Shown here: one piece after another, positions 36,245 through 45,263 of the stretch
Position numbering within the stretch: position 1 is the stretch's first letter
Layout: each line of letters opens with the position of its first letter
Assembly: GCA_902576415.1 (NCBI GenBank)
Contig: CACGVZ010000009.1
Coordinates: 1 to 55,504, forward strand
From: an uncultured Prochlorococcus sp.
GTDB lineage: Bacteria > Cyanobacteriota > Cyanobacteriia > PCC-6307 > Cyanobiaceae
DNA: 55,504 bases
Reading direction: 5' to 3'
Position numbers and translations under genes: made by a program
The notes under the pieces: generated by a model
Told to the model about the DNA's origin: nothing
The model's input: the letters and a program-made list of their open reading frames with translations, nothing else
Databases searched by the model: none

Positions 36245-36406
36245 ATGCAGCCTGGTACTTTTGAATTATTGATCCTAGTATTTATCTTTTTAGGTCTTCA
36301 AGCATGGTGGATTATCCCAATAGTTATTAAAAATAATAAATTAAATAAGAGAGGTAAGGATTTAAGAGAGGAAATTAAGCAATTAGAAAAGTTATATAAA
36401 AAATAA
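36245..36406 (+). CDS. small membrane protein, 53 aa
   Basis: One N-terminal helix (FELLILVFIFLGLQAWWIIPIVI) and a basic coiled-coil tail (RGKDLREEIKQLEKLYKK). Single-span orientation with the tail in the cytoplasm is likely. Unrecognised. Confidence 0.65.
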   Translation: MQPGTFELLILVFIFLGLQAWWIIPIVIKNNKLNKRGKDLREEIKQLEKLYKK

Positions 36407-36459
36407 ATTAGTTTATTATTTTTGCAAACTACCTATTATTAGTGAAATTCAAATATCTA

Positions 36460-36882
36460 ATGAAATTAAAAAAAATCATTCCATTTTGCTTCCTTTTTAT
36501 TGGGACTTTAGCTTTACCATACCCATCTCATGCTGAAGAAAAGATTGAAGTTATACCCCTTATTCAAAGTTCAAAAGGACTTAGTGGTAAAAATTTTAAT
36601 TATCTCGAGGGTAAGCCTGAATTAAGACTTTTAAAAGTAAAAATTCCGGTTGGCTTGAAAACTCCAATTCATACTCATCCTTCCCCAATGTTGATTCATG
36701 TCACCAGAGGAAGATTAAAGCATGTGAGGGGTGAAGAAATTAATTTCTTTAAAGCAGGTGATGCATTTATAGAGAGTAATAATGGGGGCTTCCACTATGT
36801 GAAAAATGTTGGCAAGAAGCCGGCCATACTTCATGTGGGAGTTGTATCAGTAGTTGGAATTCCTACGGCCATAAATAAATAA
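36460..36882 (+). CDS. secreted cupin-domain protein
   Basis: A signal peptide (residues 1-25, ending SHA before EEK) is followed by a single small cupin. The metal ligands are seen as HTHPSP near residue 73, the later Glu in FIESNNGG, and His in GGFHYVKN. It probably binds a metal in the periplasm or binds a small ligand. I use ATG at 36460 rather than GTG at 36442 because it gives a cleaner signal peptide. Confidence 0.8.
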   Translation: MKLKKIIPFCFLFIGTLALPYPSHAEEKIEVIPLIQSSKGLSGKNFNYLEGKPELRLLKVKIPVGLKTPIHTHPSPMLIHVTRGRLKHVRGEEINFFKAGDAFIESNNGGFHYVKNVGKKPAILHVGVVSVVGIPTAINK

Positions 36883-36924
36883 GATTTTTCTTAAAGTTGT
36901 TCAATCTGAATGAGGATTGAAATT

Positions 36925-38631
36925 TTATGAAGAACAACTGTAGTGAGATACTCCTCCATAGTTAAAATACTGGCTTGGCTTGAGTCGATTATATTTTTGA
37001 TCTATTTCTGAGGGTTGCTCTATATATGGATGGCTAAAGACATCCTGTAACTCTTTTATTTTTTTGTAATTTCCTTTTTCAGCTTCTTCATATGCAGGAA
37101 CTACCATCCATTCGCGCCAAGTATAGACTGGATTAAGGGATTTCATTAATGCCGATTTTGCTTTAATATTTCCCTCTTTCTTCAAGACTGAGTGCCAGTT
37201 TTCAAGCCATACTTCCCACCTCTTATTAAGCTCATCATTGATTGGTAAATAGAAACTGTCTTTTAAAAAATCTAAATTATAAGGTATTTCAGAGAGTTTA
37301 CGGAACAAAATTGTATAGTCTGCTTTTGAAATGACCATGAGATTAAAAAATTCATTTATAAGAGTTTTGTTGTAATTTTCTAAACCAAGCTTGTTTGCCC
37401 ACATTTTCATCAATTCCTTATTCATTAATTCAGAAAAGTCATTTTCGATTTGTTCTAGCTTTTCAAAATCATGTTTGCTTTCTGAGAGTAACGGACTAAG
37501 AGAAGAACAAAATGTTTTAAAGTTGATTTCCGCAGCAGAAGGTTGGTTAAAAAATGAAAAATGCTCACCTCCACCTGTCCATGGTTGAAATCTTGGATCA
37601 AATAATTCACAGAATCCAAAGGGTCCATAGTCCAAGGTGTAGCCACCAGCAGCACAATTATCACTATTGAAATTACCCTGGCAATAACCAACTCGCATCC
37701 AGTTGGCTATAAGCGATATCAGTCTAGATCTATATAAAGAAGCCAGTTTTATTACCTTATTTTCAAGTGAAATCTCATTTTCAATTTCATCTTTATAGTT
37801 TCTATCAATAAGATGTTGAACTATCATCTTTAGTTCATTAAGAGCTTCATCATAAGCATTATTGCGAACTCGTCTTGCAAAAAGTTCAAGCTGTCCAACT
37901 CGTAAAAAAGATGGAGCGACTCTAGTAGTAATTGCAGCTTGATTATCAATCATGGTGTCAGGTTCAAAATATCTAGAACCTTTGGAATACCATGGCCTTC
38001 TAACTTTTTCTGAACGTGAGACAAAAAGTGTTAAAGATCTTGAGGTAGGAATTCCCAAGGCATCCATAAATTCCTGTGCAAGAAATTCTCGAACGCTAGA
38101 CCGTAAGACAGCCCTACCATCCGCTCCACGACAGTATGGAGTGGGACCTCCACCTTTAAGTTGCATCTCTACTCTTTCCCCATTGAATAAACCTTCAAAA
38201 ACAGAAATTGCTCTTCCATCGCCATAACCATTTCCAGTTCCAAAGGGACATTGTTGGGTATATTCTGTCCCGTAAATTGATAATGCATAACCTGTTGCCC
38301 AACCAACAGGACTCATCGGATAATTAGCAACAGAAATATCCCCTGAGAAAAAACGACAAAATTTTTCATCTCTAGTAAGATCTGAGCTTAGGCCCAGTTC
38401 GTTAAAAAGTTTGTTGCTGTGAGAAATATATTCTGGTTCTGGGATAGCTTTTGGAACAACTGGTACGTAATGGCCAGAATATACTGAACGCGGTTTATGA
38501 TCATTTCCATCTTTTGTTGATTGAGGATCTGCTTTCAGAGAATTCATAAAAGAATAGTCAGATAGTTGAGAAAATTCAGAAAAATTTTCTGTAAGCTTTT
38601 CTTTTAATGAATCAGATTTGGTAGACATCAA
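36925..38631 (-). CDS. selO: SelO-type protein adenylyltransferase (pseudokinase)
   Basis: A 568-aa member of the YdiU/SelO family (formerly UPF0061), which AMPylates proteins, including redox enzymes, during oxidative stress. Family landmarks are GYGDGRAISVFEG, the ATP-site lysine in MQLKGGGPTPYCRGADGR, SVREFLAQEFMDALGIPTSRSL, and the metal-binding NSDN and DYGPFGF. A C-terminal CSS replaces the selenocysteine end found in some homologues. It is complete and monocistronic. Confidence 0.95.
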   Translation of the reverse strand: MMSTKSDSLKEKLTENFSEFSQLSDYSFMNSLKADPQSTKDGNDHKPRSVYSGHYVPVVPKAIPEPEYISHSNKLFNELGLSSDLTRDEKFCRFFSGDISVANYPMSPVGWATGYALSIYGTEYTQQCPFGTGNGYGDGRAISVFEGLFNGERVEMQLKGGGPTPYCRGADGRAVLRSSVREFLAQEFMDALGIPTSRSLTLFVSRSEKVRRPWYSKGSRYFEPDTMIDNQAAITTRVAPSFLRVGQLELFARRVRNNAYDEALNELKMIVQHLIDRNYKDEIENEISLENKVIKLASLYRSRLISLIANWMRVGYCQGNFNSDNCAAGGYTLDYGPFGFCELFDPRFQPWTGGGEHFSFFNQPSAAEINFKTFCSSLSPLLSESKHDFEKLEQIENDFSELMNKELMKMWANKLGLENYNKTLINEFFNLMVISKADYTILFRKLSEIPYNLDFLKDSFYLPINDELNKRWEVWLENWHSVLKKEGNIKAKSALMKSLNPVYTWREWMVVPAYEEAEKGNYKKIKELQDVFSHPYIEQPSEIDQKYNRLKPSQYFNYGGVSHYSCSS

Positions 38632-38996
38632 ATTTGTTATTTCTTATTGTTTGCGTCGAAATTTCTTTAAATAAGACACATGAATATATCTTATATGTAT
38701 TCTATTAGGGATGGTTTCTGTCGATACTTTTGAGATTAAATAGAAGTTCAAATTTAATATTTACTAAAAAAGGTTCTACAGTACAATATTTTCTTGAGAA
38801 AAATTTTTAGACTTTAAAAATCAAAAAATAACCTCGGCAGCATATCAAGTCTTTAATTAAAAACGATTGCAAATAATTATTTATTGACAAGTATTTTTTA
38901 TGGTTGCTTAAAAATAATAAGAAAAAGTTAAACCTTGTAACTTTTTTGACTAGTACCCATCCTCCTATTTCACAGTATATTATCTATAAAAATTTT
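38632..38996. other. 365-base intergenic region
   Basis: Very AT-rich. It must hold the selO promoter on the minus strand. I see no open frame above 17 codons and no convincing terminator or repeat. Confidence 0.6.
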
Positions 38997-40376
38997 TTAA
39001 CTTACCCAGCCTTTAAGTAAATCAAACACACTAATAAATAATCCAAAACCAATTATTGGAGGCGCAACCCATCTTGTCATGAATTTCAAATAACGTGTTG
39101 TTTTGACTCCAACTTTAGAAACATTAAGTTCTTCATTAAACTTTCCAGGTACTACCCATCCCATAAAGAAAGTAACCAAGAATCCTCCAAATATTAGTAA
39201 AACTCCTCCAAAAATCGAATCAACTGTTCCAAGAATATTTAAATTTAATGCAGAAGGAATGCCTGCTAAGAACAGAAATAGAGTTATTAACCAAACAGAT
39301 TTTTCTCTTTTAAACCCAAATTTATCCATTAAAGAGGAAACTGGAACCTCTAATAATGAAACAGATGAAGTTATAGCTGCAATATAAGCTAGTGCAAAAA
39401 ATGCAACAGCTACAATTCTTCCTGCTGCACCATATGAACCTAGGCCTGTTGGAATTGATATGAATAAAGCACCAACAGTGGATTCAGAAATAGCGTCACT
39501 TAAACCAAATGTTAAAACTATTGGGAAAGTTATAAATCCAGCCATTAGTCCAACTAAAGTATCTAATGATGCAACTCCAGCACTTAGTTTTGGAAGATTA
39601 CTTTTTTTATTTAAATAAGATGCGTAGGTAACCATAATTCCAATTCCTAAGCTTAATGAAAAGAATGCTTGTGTAAAAGCGTTTCTGATTGTTTGAGGAT
39701 TTCTTAATTCATTAAAATCAAACTTAAGTAAAAATGTTTTATAGCCTTCCCATGCGCCTGAAAGTGAAGTTGCCCAAATAGCAAGAATCACAATAATTAT
39801 GAAAAGGATTGGCATGAAATATCTAGTAACCTTTTCTATACCTTTTTTTATACCTGATGAAACTATTATTGCTGTAAGAACAAGACTCAACAGGTGCCCC
39901 AACAAAACACTGCTACCACTACTAATAGAGCCAAAGAAAGTCTCTGCTTCAGTTAAATTCTTTGGTAATCCAAAAAATAATGAATGAAACAAGGTATCGG
40001 CTGTCCATCCCATTATCACTGAATAATATGATGCTATTCCAAGGGGTGCTATGAAGAAAAGAATTCCTAATGGATACCAATTTTTTCCAGCTAACTTTAC
40101 TGGTGCAAGTAATGTGCTGGCCATTGCGTTTCTTCCTAAAGCCATTTCAGCAACAAATACCGGAAGGCATACAATTAAAACTATTAGTATGTATAAAAGT
40201 ACAAAAGCAGCCCCTCCACCTTGAGATGCTCTATAGGCGAAACCCCAAAGGTTGCCTAAACCTACTGCGCTTCCAGCAGCTGCGAGAATGAATCCCAACT
40301 TACTAGTCCATTGTTCTCTTTGAGAAATGTTTGAGTCCAAAATTAAAATCGATTTTATAGTTGATTTATAACTCAT
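38997..40376 (-). CDS. SNF-family Na+-dependent symporter
   Basis: A 459-aa neurotransmitter:sodium symporter (LeuT fold) with about 11-12 membrane helices. The TM1 signature GFILAAAGSAVGLGNLWGFAY contains the unwound Na+/substrate site. TM6-like LSLGIGIMVTYASY and the IAAITSSVSLLE segment of the Na+ site are also seen. It probably imports an amino acid or related osmolyte. Substrate identity is not readable. Confidence 0.93.
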   Translation of the reverse strand: MSYKSTIKSILILDSNISQREQWTSKLGFILAAAGSAVGLGNLWGFAYRASQGGGAAFVLLYILIVLIVCLPVFVAEMALGRNAMASTLLAPVKLAGKNWYPLGILFFIAPLGIASYYSVIMGWTADTLFHSLFFGLPKNLTEAETFFGSISSGSSVLLGHLLSLVLTAIIVSSGIKKGIEKVTRYFMPILFIIIVILAIWATSLSGAWEGYKTFLLKFDFNELRNPQTIRNAFTQAFFSLSLGIGIMVTYASYLNKKSNLPKLSAGVASLDTLVGLMAGFITFPIVLTFGLSDAISESTVGALFISIPTGLGSYGAAGRIVAVAFFALAYIAAITSSVSLLEVPVSSLMDKFGFKREKSVWLITLFLFLAGIPSALNLNILGTVDSIFGGVLLIFGGFLVTFFMGWVVPGKFNEELNVSKVGVKTTRYLKFMTRWVAPPIIGFGLFISVFDLLKGWVS

Positions 40377-40467
40377 AAATAAAAATTAGTTAATAAGTTG
40401 CTTAATAAAATCTAATCTTTATCAAATTTATTTTTACATTTAGAATTAAAAATATCTCATTACTCTT

Positions 40468-40749
40468 ATGACTATTGAAACAACTATTCTAGATTTTAAA
40501 ATAAGTAATACCTTCGAGGAGTATGCATCACATATGAATGCAAAAGAACAGCAGACGATGTTTAAAGAAATGGGAGTTAAAACATTTTATATCGGCAAAT
40601 CATTAGATGATCCTCAAAGAGCAACTGTAATTTTTCAAGGCCCAGAAAATGTTTTGTACAATATTTTTATGAATCCTGACACAAAACCTATTGTTGAGGC
40701 ATCAGGACATATTTATGAGGACACGAAAATAACACGCTGGATTTCTTGA
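40468..40749 (+). CDS. small conserved protein (DUF3764-like)
   Basis: A 93-aa soluble protein with the strongly conserved-looking stretch KEMGVKTFYIGKSLDDPQRATVIFQGPENVLY. I recall similar picocyanobacterial proteins under DUF3764. It resembles a small ABM/dimeric alpha-beta-barrel type domain. Function unknown. It lies 15 nt upstream of the next gene, probably in the same transcript. Confidence 0.7.
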   Translation: MTIETTILDFKISNTFEEYASHMNAKEQQTMFKEMGVKTFYIGKSLDDPQRATVIFQGPENVLYNIFMNPDTKPIVEASGHIYEDTKITRWIS

Positions 40750-40764
40750 GAAAATAAACTTTTC

Positions 40765-41064
40765 ATGAATTATCAACTTTTAATCGAATCTTATTCTTTT
40801 GGGACAACCCTTTCTGAGCAAGAAATAGAACTTTTAAGTCTTGAACTTGAAACTCAAATCATGAACATTAATATAACAACAGAATTTGGCTGTTTTAAAT
40901 CGGCTCCCTCTCATATTTGCGAAGGTCTTAATTTAAAAAAAGATACTTTTTGGATAATGTGCCTTGCTGAAATATTAGATTTACATAAGCCCCCCCAATT
41001 CGGGAAAACGAAAAGTGTGGAGGTTTTCGATTTACTTCTTGAAAAAGGACTTGTTATTGGCTAA
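40765..41064 (+). CDS. hypothetical 99-aa protein
   Basis: A soluble protein with three cysteines (FGCFKSAPSHICEGL, WIMCLAE). No signal peptide or recognised motif. Possibly co-transcribed with the DUF3764-like gene. Confidence 0.6.
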   Translation: MNYQLLIESYSFGTTLSEQEIELLSLELETQIMNINITTEFGCFKSAPSHICEGLNLKKDTFWIMCLAEILDLHKPPQFGKTKSVEVFDLLLEKGLVIG

Positions 41065-41143
41065 TTAATTATTTATTTGATTATTAAAAATAAATTCTTT
41101 TTTTCTTTATGCTGATAGTATTGATTTTAAGTCAGAAGAAAAC

Positions 41144-41500
41144 ATGGAAGATTCTGGGAGATTGATTTTTGAAAATCTTATTAAGTTAACTAGATCAAGT
41201 GAAAATAAATTTAAAAGAGGAAATTTTAAAGGGGCAATAGATGACAAAATGAAGGTTAATTCAATATTGAAGTCTAAATCTTGTGATGAAAAAATGATTC
41301 AAAAATATAGAAAAGAATTATCTAGTTTGTATTCCTCAAAATTTGATCTTATATTCGATCATAAACTGAAAATTAATGAAATAAAGATAAATGAAATAGT
41401 GAAAATGTTGGAACGCAAAAGTGAGGAAAAATTAAAAAGTTTTGATTATAAAGGAGCAATAAAAGCCTTAAGAAGGGCAGAAAAATATATCTCAAATTAA
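41144..41500 (+). CDS. TPR-like helical hypothetical protein, 118 aa
   Basis: A basic, helical protein. Two stretches, FKRGNFKGAIDDKMKVNSIL and KLKSFDYKGAIKALRRAEKYI, look like degenerate tetratricopeptide units. They resemble the repeats of the lipoprotein at 30662. Cytoplasmic; function unknown. Confidence 0.6.
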   Translation: MEDSGRLIFENLIKLTRSSENKFKRGNFKGAIDDKMKVNSILKSKSCDEKMIQKYRKELSSLYSSKFDLIFDHKLKINEIKINEIVKMLERKSEEKLKSFDYKGAIKALRRAEKYISN

Positions 41501-41590
41501 AAACAATTTAAATACATTGAGGTTTAAGGAGTTTTGCTTATTGTGTTTTTTTTATCTCAGTTTAAAGTTGAAATACTTAAGTAAAAATTT

Positions 41591-41707
41591 ATGGAAAAAC
41601 AAAATGATAAGAAACTAAAAAAGTTTGATAAAAAGGAAATAGATGCTTTAGATAGGTTTTTGAGGATTTTATGGAGAAAAGAGGTTGAATACAAAATAAA
41701 TTTCTGA
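41591..41707 (+). CDS. possible 38-aa charged protein
   Basis: Short open frame rich in Lys, Asp and Glu (KKFDKKEIDALDRFLRILWRKEVEY). The composition is protein-like, but length and lack of a clear ribosome site limit confidence. Confidence 0.35.
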   Translation: MEKQNDKKLKKFDKKEIDALDRFLRILWRKEVEYKINF

Positions 41708-41733
41708 TAAAGCATAATTGAGGAAAATATCTT

Positions 41734-41841
41734 ATGAAAGTTCGAATAGGATTCCTAATTATACTTTTTATTTCTCACTCATTATCTAATATTGCTTTTA
41801 AAAAAAGAGTATTAAAAATAAATTTAGAAGGGCTCAAATAG
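41734..41841 (+). CDS. possible 35-aa membrane peptide
   Basis: Short open frame with a hydrophobic N-terminal segment (RIGFLIILFISHSLSNIAF) and a basic tail. It ends 24 nt before the Nramp-related gene. Could be a real micro-protein or chance. Confidence 0.3.
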   Translation: MKVRIGFLIILFISHSLSNIAFKKRVLKINLEGLK

Positions 41842-41865
41842 TAGATTAAAACATTTGATTAAAAC

Positions 41866-43170
41866 ATGAATTTAACAAAAGGAATACAAAAAAGTTTAGG
41901 TCCAGGAATTTTGCTAGCTGGAGCTGCAATTGGGGGATCTCATTTACTGTCATCAACTACAGCTGGTGCCAGGTTTGGATTTTCATTAGTTGGTTTAATC
42001 CTTCTTACTAATTTTTTAAAATATCCATTCTTGTTGGTTGGCACTAGATTTACAGCATCTACTGGTAAATCATTATTAGAAGGTTTCAAAGAGAGGAATT
42101 CTTTATATCTTCCTTTATTTCTAATAGTTAGTTTAATTACAGGTACTTTTACAATAGCAGCTGTAAGTTTTGTTTCTGGTGTTCTATTAACTAATATTCC
42201 CTTTTTCAAAATTTTTCCAGCTATGGATTTGTCTATAGGAATCTTAATTGTTTCTGGAATGATATTAATTCTTGGGAAATATAAAGCCCTTGATAGAATT
42301 TCAAAATTTTTAGTATCTCTCCTAACTTTTTTAACATTATTTGCAGTTTTATCTCTTTTGTTCAGAGGTTCAATAAATGAATCTCTAAATATGAGTTTTT
42401 TTCAGCCAGAAATCAGCCCATGGAAGTTAACAAATTTAGCGTTTTTGATCCCTTTAATGGGATGGATGCCTTGCCCAGTAGAGTTATGCGTTTGGCCTTC
42501 TTTATGGATGTTTTCTCGAGCAAAAGATTCAAACTATAAACCAAATATCAATGAAGCAGAATTTGATTTTAATCTCGGTTATGCAATAACTGTTGTTACG
42601 GCTATATTCTTTCTTACTCTTGGAGCAATAACAATGTATGGTACTGGCGATGGAATGCTTTCCGGTAGTGGAGTCTCCTTCGCTCAAAAGTTGATTCTAC
42701 TTTACACTAAATCCATTGGCAATTGGGCCAAATGGATCATAATACCCGCAGCATTTGCCGCAATGTTTAGTACTACAATTACTTGTCTAGATGCATATCC
42801 AAGAAGTATCTCAGCTATTCAAGGTTTATTGAGAGGTACTGATTTTGGTCACATGGATTCCAAATCAGAGCGAAATAGATTTCAAATGTGGATGATTGTA
42901 CATATCTTTGCATCATTAATCGCTTTGCTGATTGCAAGGTCTGGAGGAATAGGAGTAAAAGATTTTGTATTTGCTGCAATGACTGGAAGTTTTTTAACTG
43001 CACCTCTATTTGCATGGATGGCAATGGATACTATAAATAGCAAATTAGTGCCAATTAAAAATAGATATGGGTTTTTTCTAAAAACAATAAGTTGGATAGG
43101 ATTAATTTTCTTAACTTTATTTAGTTTATTGTTTATTGCAAATTCATTTTTTGGGATTGGTATTTATTAA
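41866..43170 (+). CDS. Nramp-related transporter
   Basis: A 434-aa protein with about 11 membrane helices and an Nramp-like plan. The TM1 motif reads GPGILLAGAAIGGSH instead of the metal-binding DPGN, and TM6 has WMPCPVE instead of the canonical MPH. It therefore belongs to the Nramp-related side group rather than classical Mn/Fe importers. The substrate is uncertain: divalent cation such as Mg2+, or other. Confidence 0.8.
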   Translation: MNLTKGIQKSLGPGILLAGAAIGGSHLLSSTTAGARFGFSLVGLILLTNFLKYPFLLVGTRFTASTGKSLLEGFKERNSLYLPLFLIVSLITGTFTIAAVSFVSGVLLTNIPFFKIFPAMDLSIGILIVSGMILILGKYKALDRISKFLVSLLTFLTLFAVLSLLFRGSINESLNMSFFQPEISPWKLTNLAFLIPLMGWMPCPVELCVWPSLWMFSRAKDSNYKPNINEAEFDFNLGYAITVVTAIFFLTLGAITMYGTGDGMLSGSGVSFAQKLILLYTKSIGNWAKWIIIPAAFAAMFSTTITCLDAYPRSISAIQGLLRGTDFGHMDSKSERNRFQMWMIVHIFASLIALLIARSGGIGVKDFVFAAMTGSFLTAPLFAWMAMDTINSKLVPIKNRYGFFLKTISWIGLIFLTLFSLLFIANSFFGIGIY

Positions 43171-43251
43171 TTTTAAAATAAAAAATAACTAAAGGGTTGA
43201 TTTTTCTTCAGAATTCGTTTTTCTAGAAATATATTATTTTTGGTACTAATT

Positions 43252-43365
43252 ATGGTTATGCCTCAATCTACCTTAGAGAGCTTATTATTTTTTTTAATAC
43301 TATCTCTAGTTGCAACATACATTGTGAATTTAAAATATTCTTCGAAGTTAAAAATACAAAAGTAG
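43252..43365 (+). CDS. possible 37-aa single-helix protein
   Basis: A short polar start, one hydrophobic helix (ESLLFFLILSLVATYIV) and a lysine-rich tail, the standard layout of tiny membrane proteins. No family recognised. Confidence 0.4.
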   Translation: MVMPQSTLESLLFFLILSLVATYIVNLKYSSKLKIQK

Positions 43366-43397
43366 ATTATATATTAATCTTTATTTCTTAATTTATT

Positions 43398-43595
43398 TTA
43401 TTTATTTGGATCATTCCAAGTTTCTTGATATAACCAACTCAAAAAAGTAAGAGTAAGTATATTTCCAAATGCATAAAGTATTGCTAAAAATGGGTCATAA
43501 ATATTGGCAATAATTGTCGAAATAATAAAGATTATTAAGCCGGAAACAACCAAATCTTGAATAGGCAAATGTTTAAAATTTACAGAATTCACCAT
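43398..43595 (-). CDS. small membrane protein, 65 aa
   Basis: Two hydrophobic helices (VVSGLIIFIISTIIANI and FLAILYAFGNILTLTFLSWL) with a hydrophilic C-terminus. Unrecognised. Convergent with the 37-aa frame at 43252. Confidence 0.6.
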   Translation of the reverse strand: MVNSVNFKHLPIQDLVVSGLIIFIISTIIANIYDPFLAILYAFGNILTLTFLSWLYQETWNDPNK

Positions 43596-43676
43596 TTGAT
43601 AATTGTTTTTAATAGATTAAGATTATTATAAAACCAAAATTAACTTATTTAGTTATGTGGAAATATTATCTAAGGA

Positions 43677-43901
43677 ATGAATAATTTTAGAATTGCTAAG
43701 TTATTTATAGTTTTTTCTTCATTATCATTTTTGAGTATTGGTTTTTTAAGAAATTATAATTCTCCAGAAAATATAGAGATAAGATGTAAACTTAAATTTG
43801 AAAAAGATTTTAAAACACCTTTGGAAATATCTCTTGAAGAATGGAATCAGATTTTAGATTTAGCTGATAATAATTATTTAAAATGTATGGGAATACCTTA
43901 G
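43677..43901 (+). CDS. membrane-anchored or secreted hypothetical protein, 74 aa
   Basis: An N-terminal hydrophobic segment (residues 7-23) is followed by an acidic soluble part with two cysteines (IEIRCKLKFEKDF and YLKCMGIP). Stop at 43899-43901, 8 nt before the DUF2839 gene. Confidence 0.55.
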   Translation: MNNFRIAKLFIVFSSLSFLSIGFLRNYNSPENIEIRCKLKFEKDFKTPLEISLEEWNQILDLADNNYLKCMGIP

Positions 43902-43909
43902 TATTAATT

Positions 43910-44131
43910 ATGGGAGAAGCAAAAAGAAGAAAAAATTTAGGTATTCCGCCTAGAGAAAAAACTGAAGAATTAAAGTTGCCCACACTTAATAAAAAAGCTA
44001 TACAACAAAAAGTTAGGACCACATTATATAATTACCCAATAATACCTTTTCTTTTTTATGGAGCTGCAATATTAATCCTAATCGGAGGATTATTTTTTGT
44101 TTTTAAATCCTTTAATCTTGGCTTGTTATAA
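43910..44131 (+). CDS. DUF2839-family small membrane protein
   Basis: A 73-aa protein starting MGEAKRRKNLGIPPR, the signature start of the cyanobacterial DUF2839 family, with one C-terminal membrane helix (IIPFLFYGAAILILIGGLFFVF). The open frame extends nine codons upstream, but the family start fixes the ATG at 43910. A paralogue lies at 46319. Confidence 0.8.
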   Translation: MGEAKRRKNLGIPPREKTEELKLPTLNKKAIQQKVRTTLYNYPIIPFLFYGAAILILIGGLFFVFKSFNLGLL

Positions 44132-44332
44132 GTATTATTTGTTTTGAGAAAAAATTTTCTATGTATTTTGATATTTAAGTATATTTTGCATCACCCAATT
44201 AAATAAATTTCACGATTATGGTATGAAGAATTTTATTTTTTAAACAAATCATAAAACAAATAGCATAAGAGACTTATTTAAGATTGACATCATCTTATAG
44301 TGTTGTAATTTTGGATTATATTAAAACTTTTT

Positions 44333-44467
44333 ATGAAAAAAATAAATAAAAAATATGCCGAAATAATGCATCAAGCTGATAATGCAGTTGGAAGAAAAGA
44401 AGTAGTTAGTTTATTAAAAAAAGCAGCAATGATTATGTCTAAATCTGAGGAGAACTTGGCTGCTTAA
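44333..44467 (+). CDS. small conserved-looking protein, 44 aa
   Basis: A soluble helical protein (KKYAEIMHQADNAVGRKEVV, then LLKKAAMIMSKSEENLAA) with balanced composition, likely a real gene. No family recognised. Convergent with the next gene across 9 nt. Confidence 0.6.
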   Translation: MKKINKKYAEIMHQADNAVGRKEVVSLLKKAAMIMSKSEENLAA

Positions 44468-44476
44468 ATTAGATAA

Positions 44477-44608
44477 CTATTTTATTAGAATAAATAAAAT
44501 TCCATAAAGAATGATAGATGAGGATGCAGCCATAAGCATAAATGGTACTATCATTCCTGAGTTTAACCACCTTAACATTCTAATTTTTTTGTTAATTACT
44601 CTTGGCAT
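44477..44608 (-). CDS. small membrane protein, 43 aa
   Basis: A basic start (MPRVINKKIRMLRWLNSG) and one long hydrophobic helix of about 23 residues. Single-span membrane protein; function unknown. Confidence 0.6.
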   Translation of the reverse strand: MPRVINKKIRMLRWLNSGMIVPFMLMAASSSIILYGILFILIK

Positions 44609-44797
44609 TTTCCCTCAACCTCTTATTTGCAACTTAACAAGCAAACAAATGGTGTAAATGATTAATTCATCTTTTTAAATATTATTATTTAATTATTTTA
44701 AATTTATTTTTTATTTTTAAAGAAATTTATAGGTAATTCATACCTTGTATTTTTATAATTTTTGAAGCAAGATTTAGAAATATAAGATTTCTAAATA

Positions 44798-45076
44798 ATG
44801 ATTGAAAAATTCAAAGAAGGCCATAAAGAATTTAGAGATTATGATTCCTCATTTTTACTTAAGATTCTAAAAAAGACTTCATTAGTAGAGACTAGAAAAA
44901 GGGACGATGAAGAACTATTTGTAGATGAAAATTGGAAAATTAATTCAAAAATTATGGATAATAAAATTCCATCAGATAATTCAAATTTGAGAAAAGTATT
45001 ATCAGATTTTTTCCCAAATAAAAAAATATTTATTACCGATAATAAAGATGGCTCTCAGAGTATTATGTTATTCTAG
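44798..45076 (+). CDS. hypothetical 92-aa protein
   Basis: A charged soluble protein with many Lys and Asp (KEFRDYDSSFLLKILKKTSL, ITDNKDGSQSIMLF). No motif recognised. An inverted repeat AGGTA-N5-TACCT (44731-44745) lies about 50 nt upstream. Confidence 0.55.
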   Translation: MIEKFKEGHKEFRDYDSSFLLKILKKTSLVETRKRDDEELFVDENWKINSKIMDNKIPSDNSNLRKVLSDFFPNKKIFITDNKDGSQSIMLF

Positions 45077-45186
45077 CCTTCTCAACAAAAAATATTATTT
45101 TTCAAATTTATTAATTATTTATTGTTTTTAAAAAAATTAGTAAAAATTACTCTCGCATTAATTTTTTGGAGATGTTATTGTTCATT

Positions 45187-45250
45187 AACGTTCATCCAAG
45201 TTTATATCTCTGGACGCATGACGTGGGAATAGGGAACGGGATTCTCATTA
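45187..45250 (+). promoter_or_regulatory. glutamine-II (downstream-peptide) riboswitch
   Basis: The leader of the 56-aa gene holds CGTTCATCC (45189-45197), then GGACGCATGACG (45212-45223) and GGGAAT...GGGAACGGG (45225-45240). CGTTC (45189-45193) pairs perfectly with GAACG (45234-45238). TCCA pairs with TGGA (45195-45198 and 45211-45214), and GGGAAT can pair with ATTCTC (45241-45246), a pseudoknot-capable set. This matches my memory of the downstream-peptide motif, a glutamine-sensing aptamer found upstream of short genes in Prochlorococcus and Synechococcus. Confidence 0.72.
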
Positions 45251-45263
45251 ACTGCATAAGACC

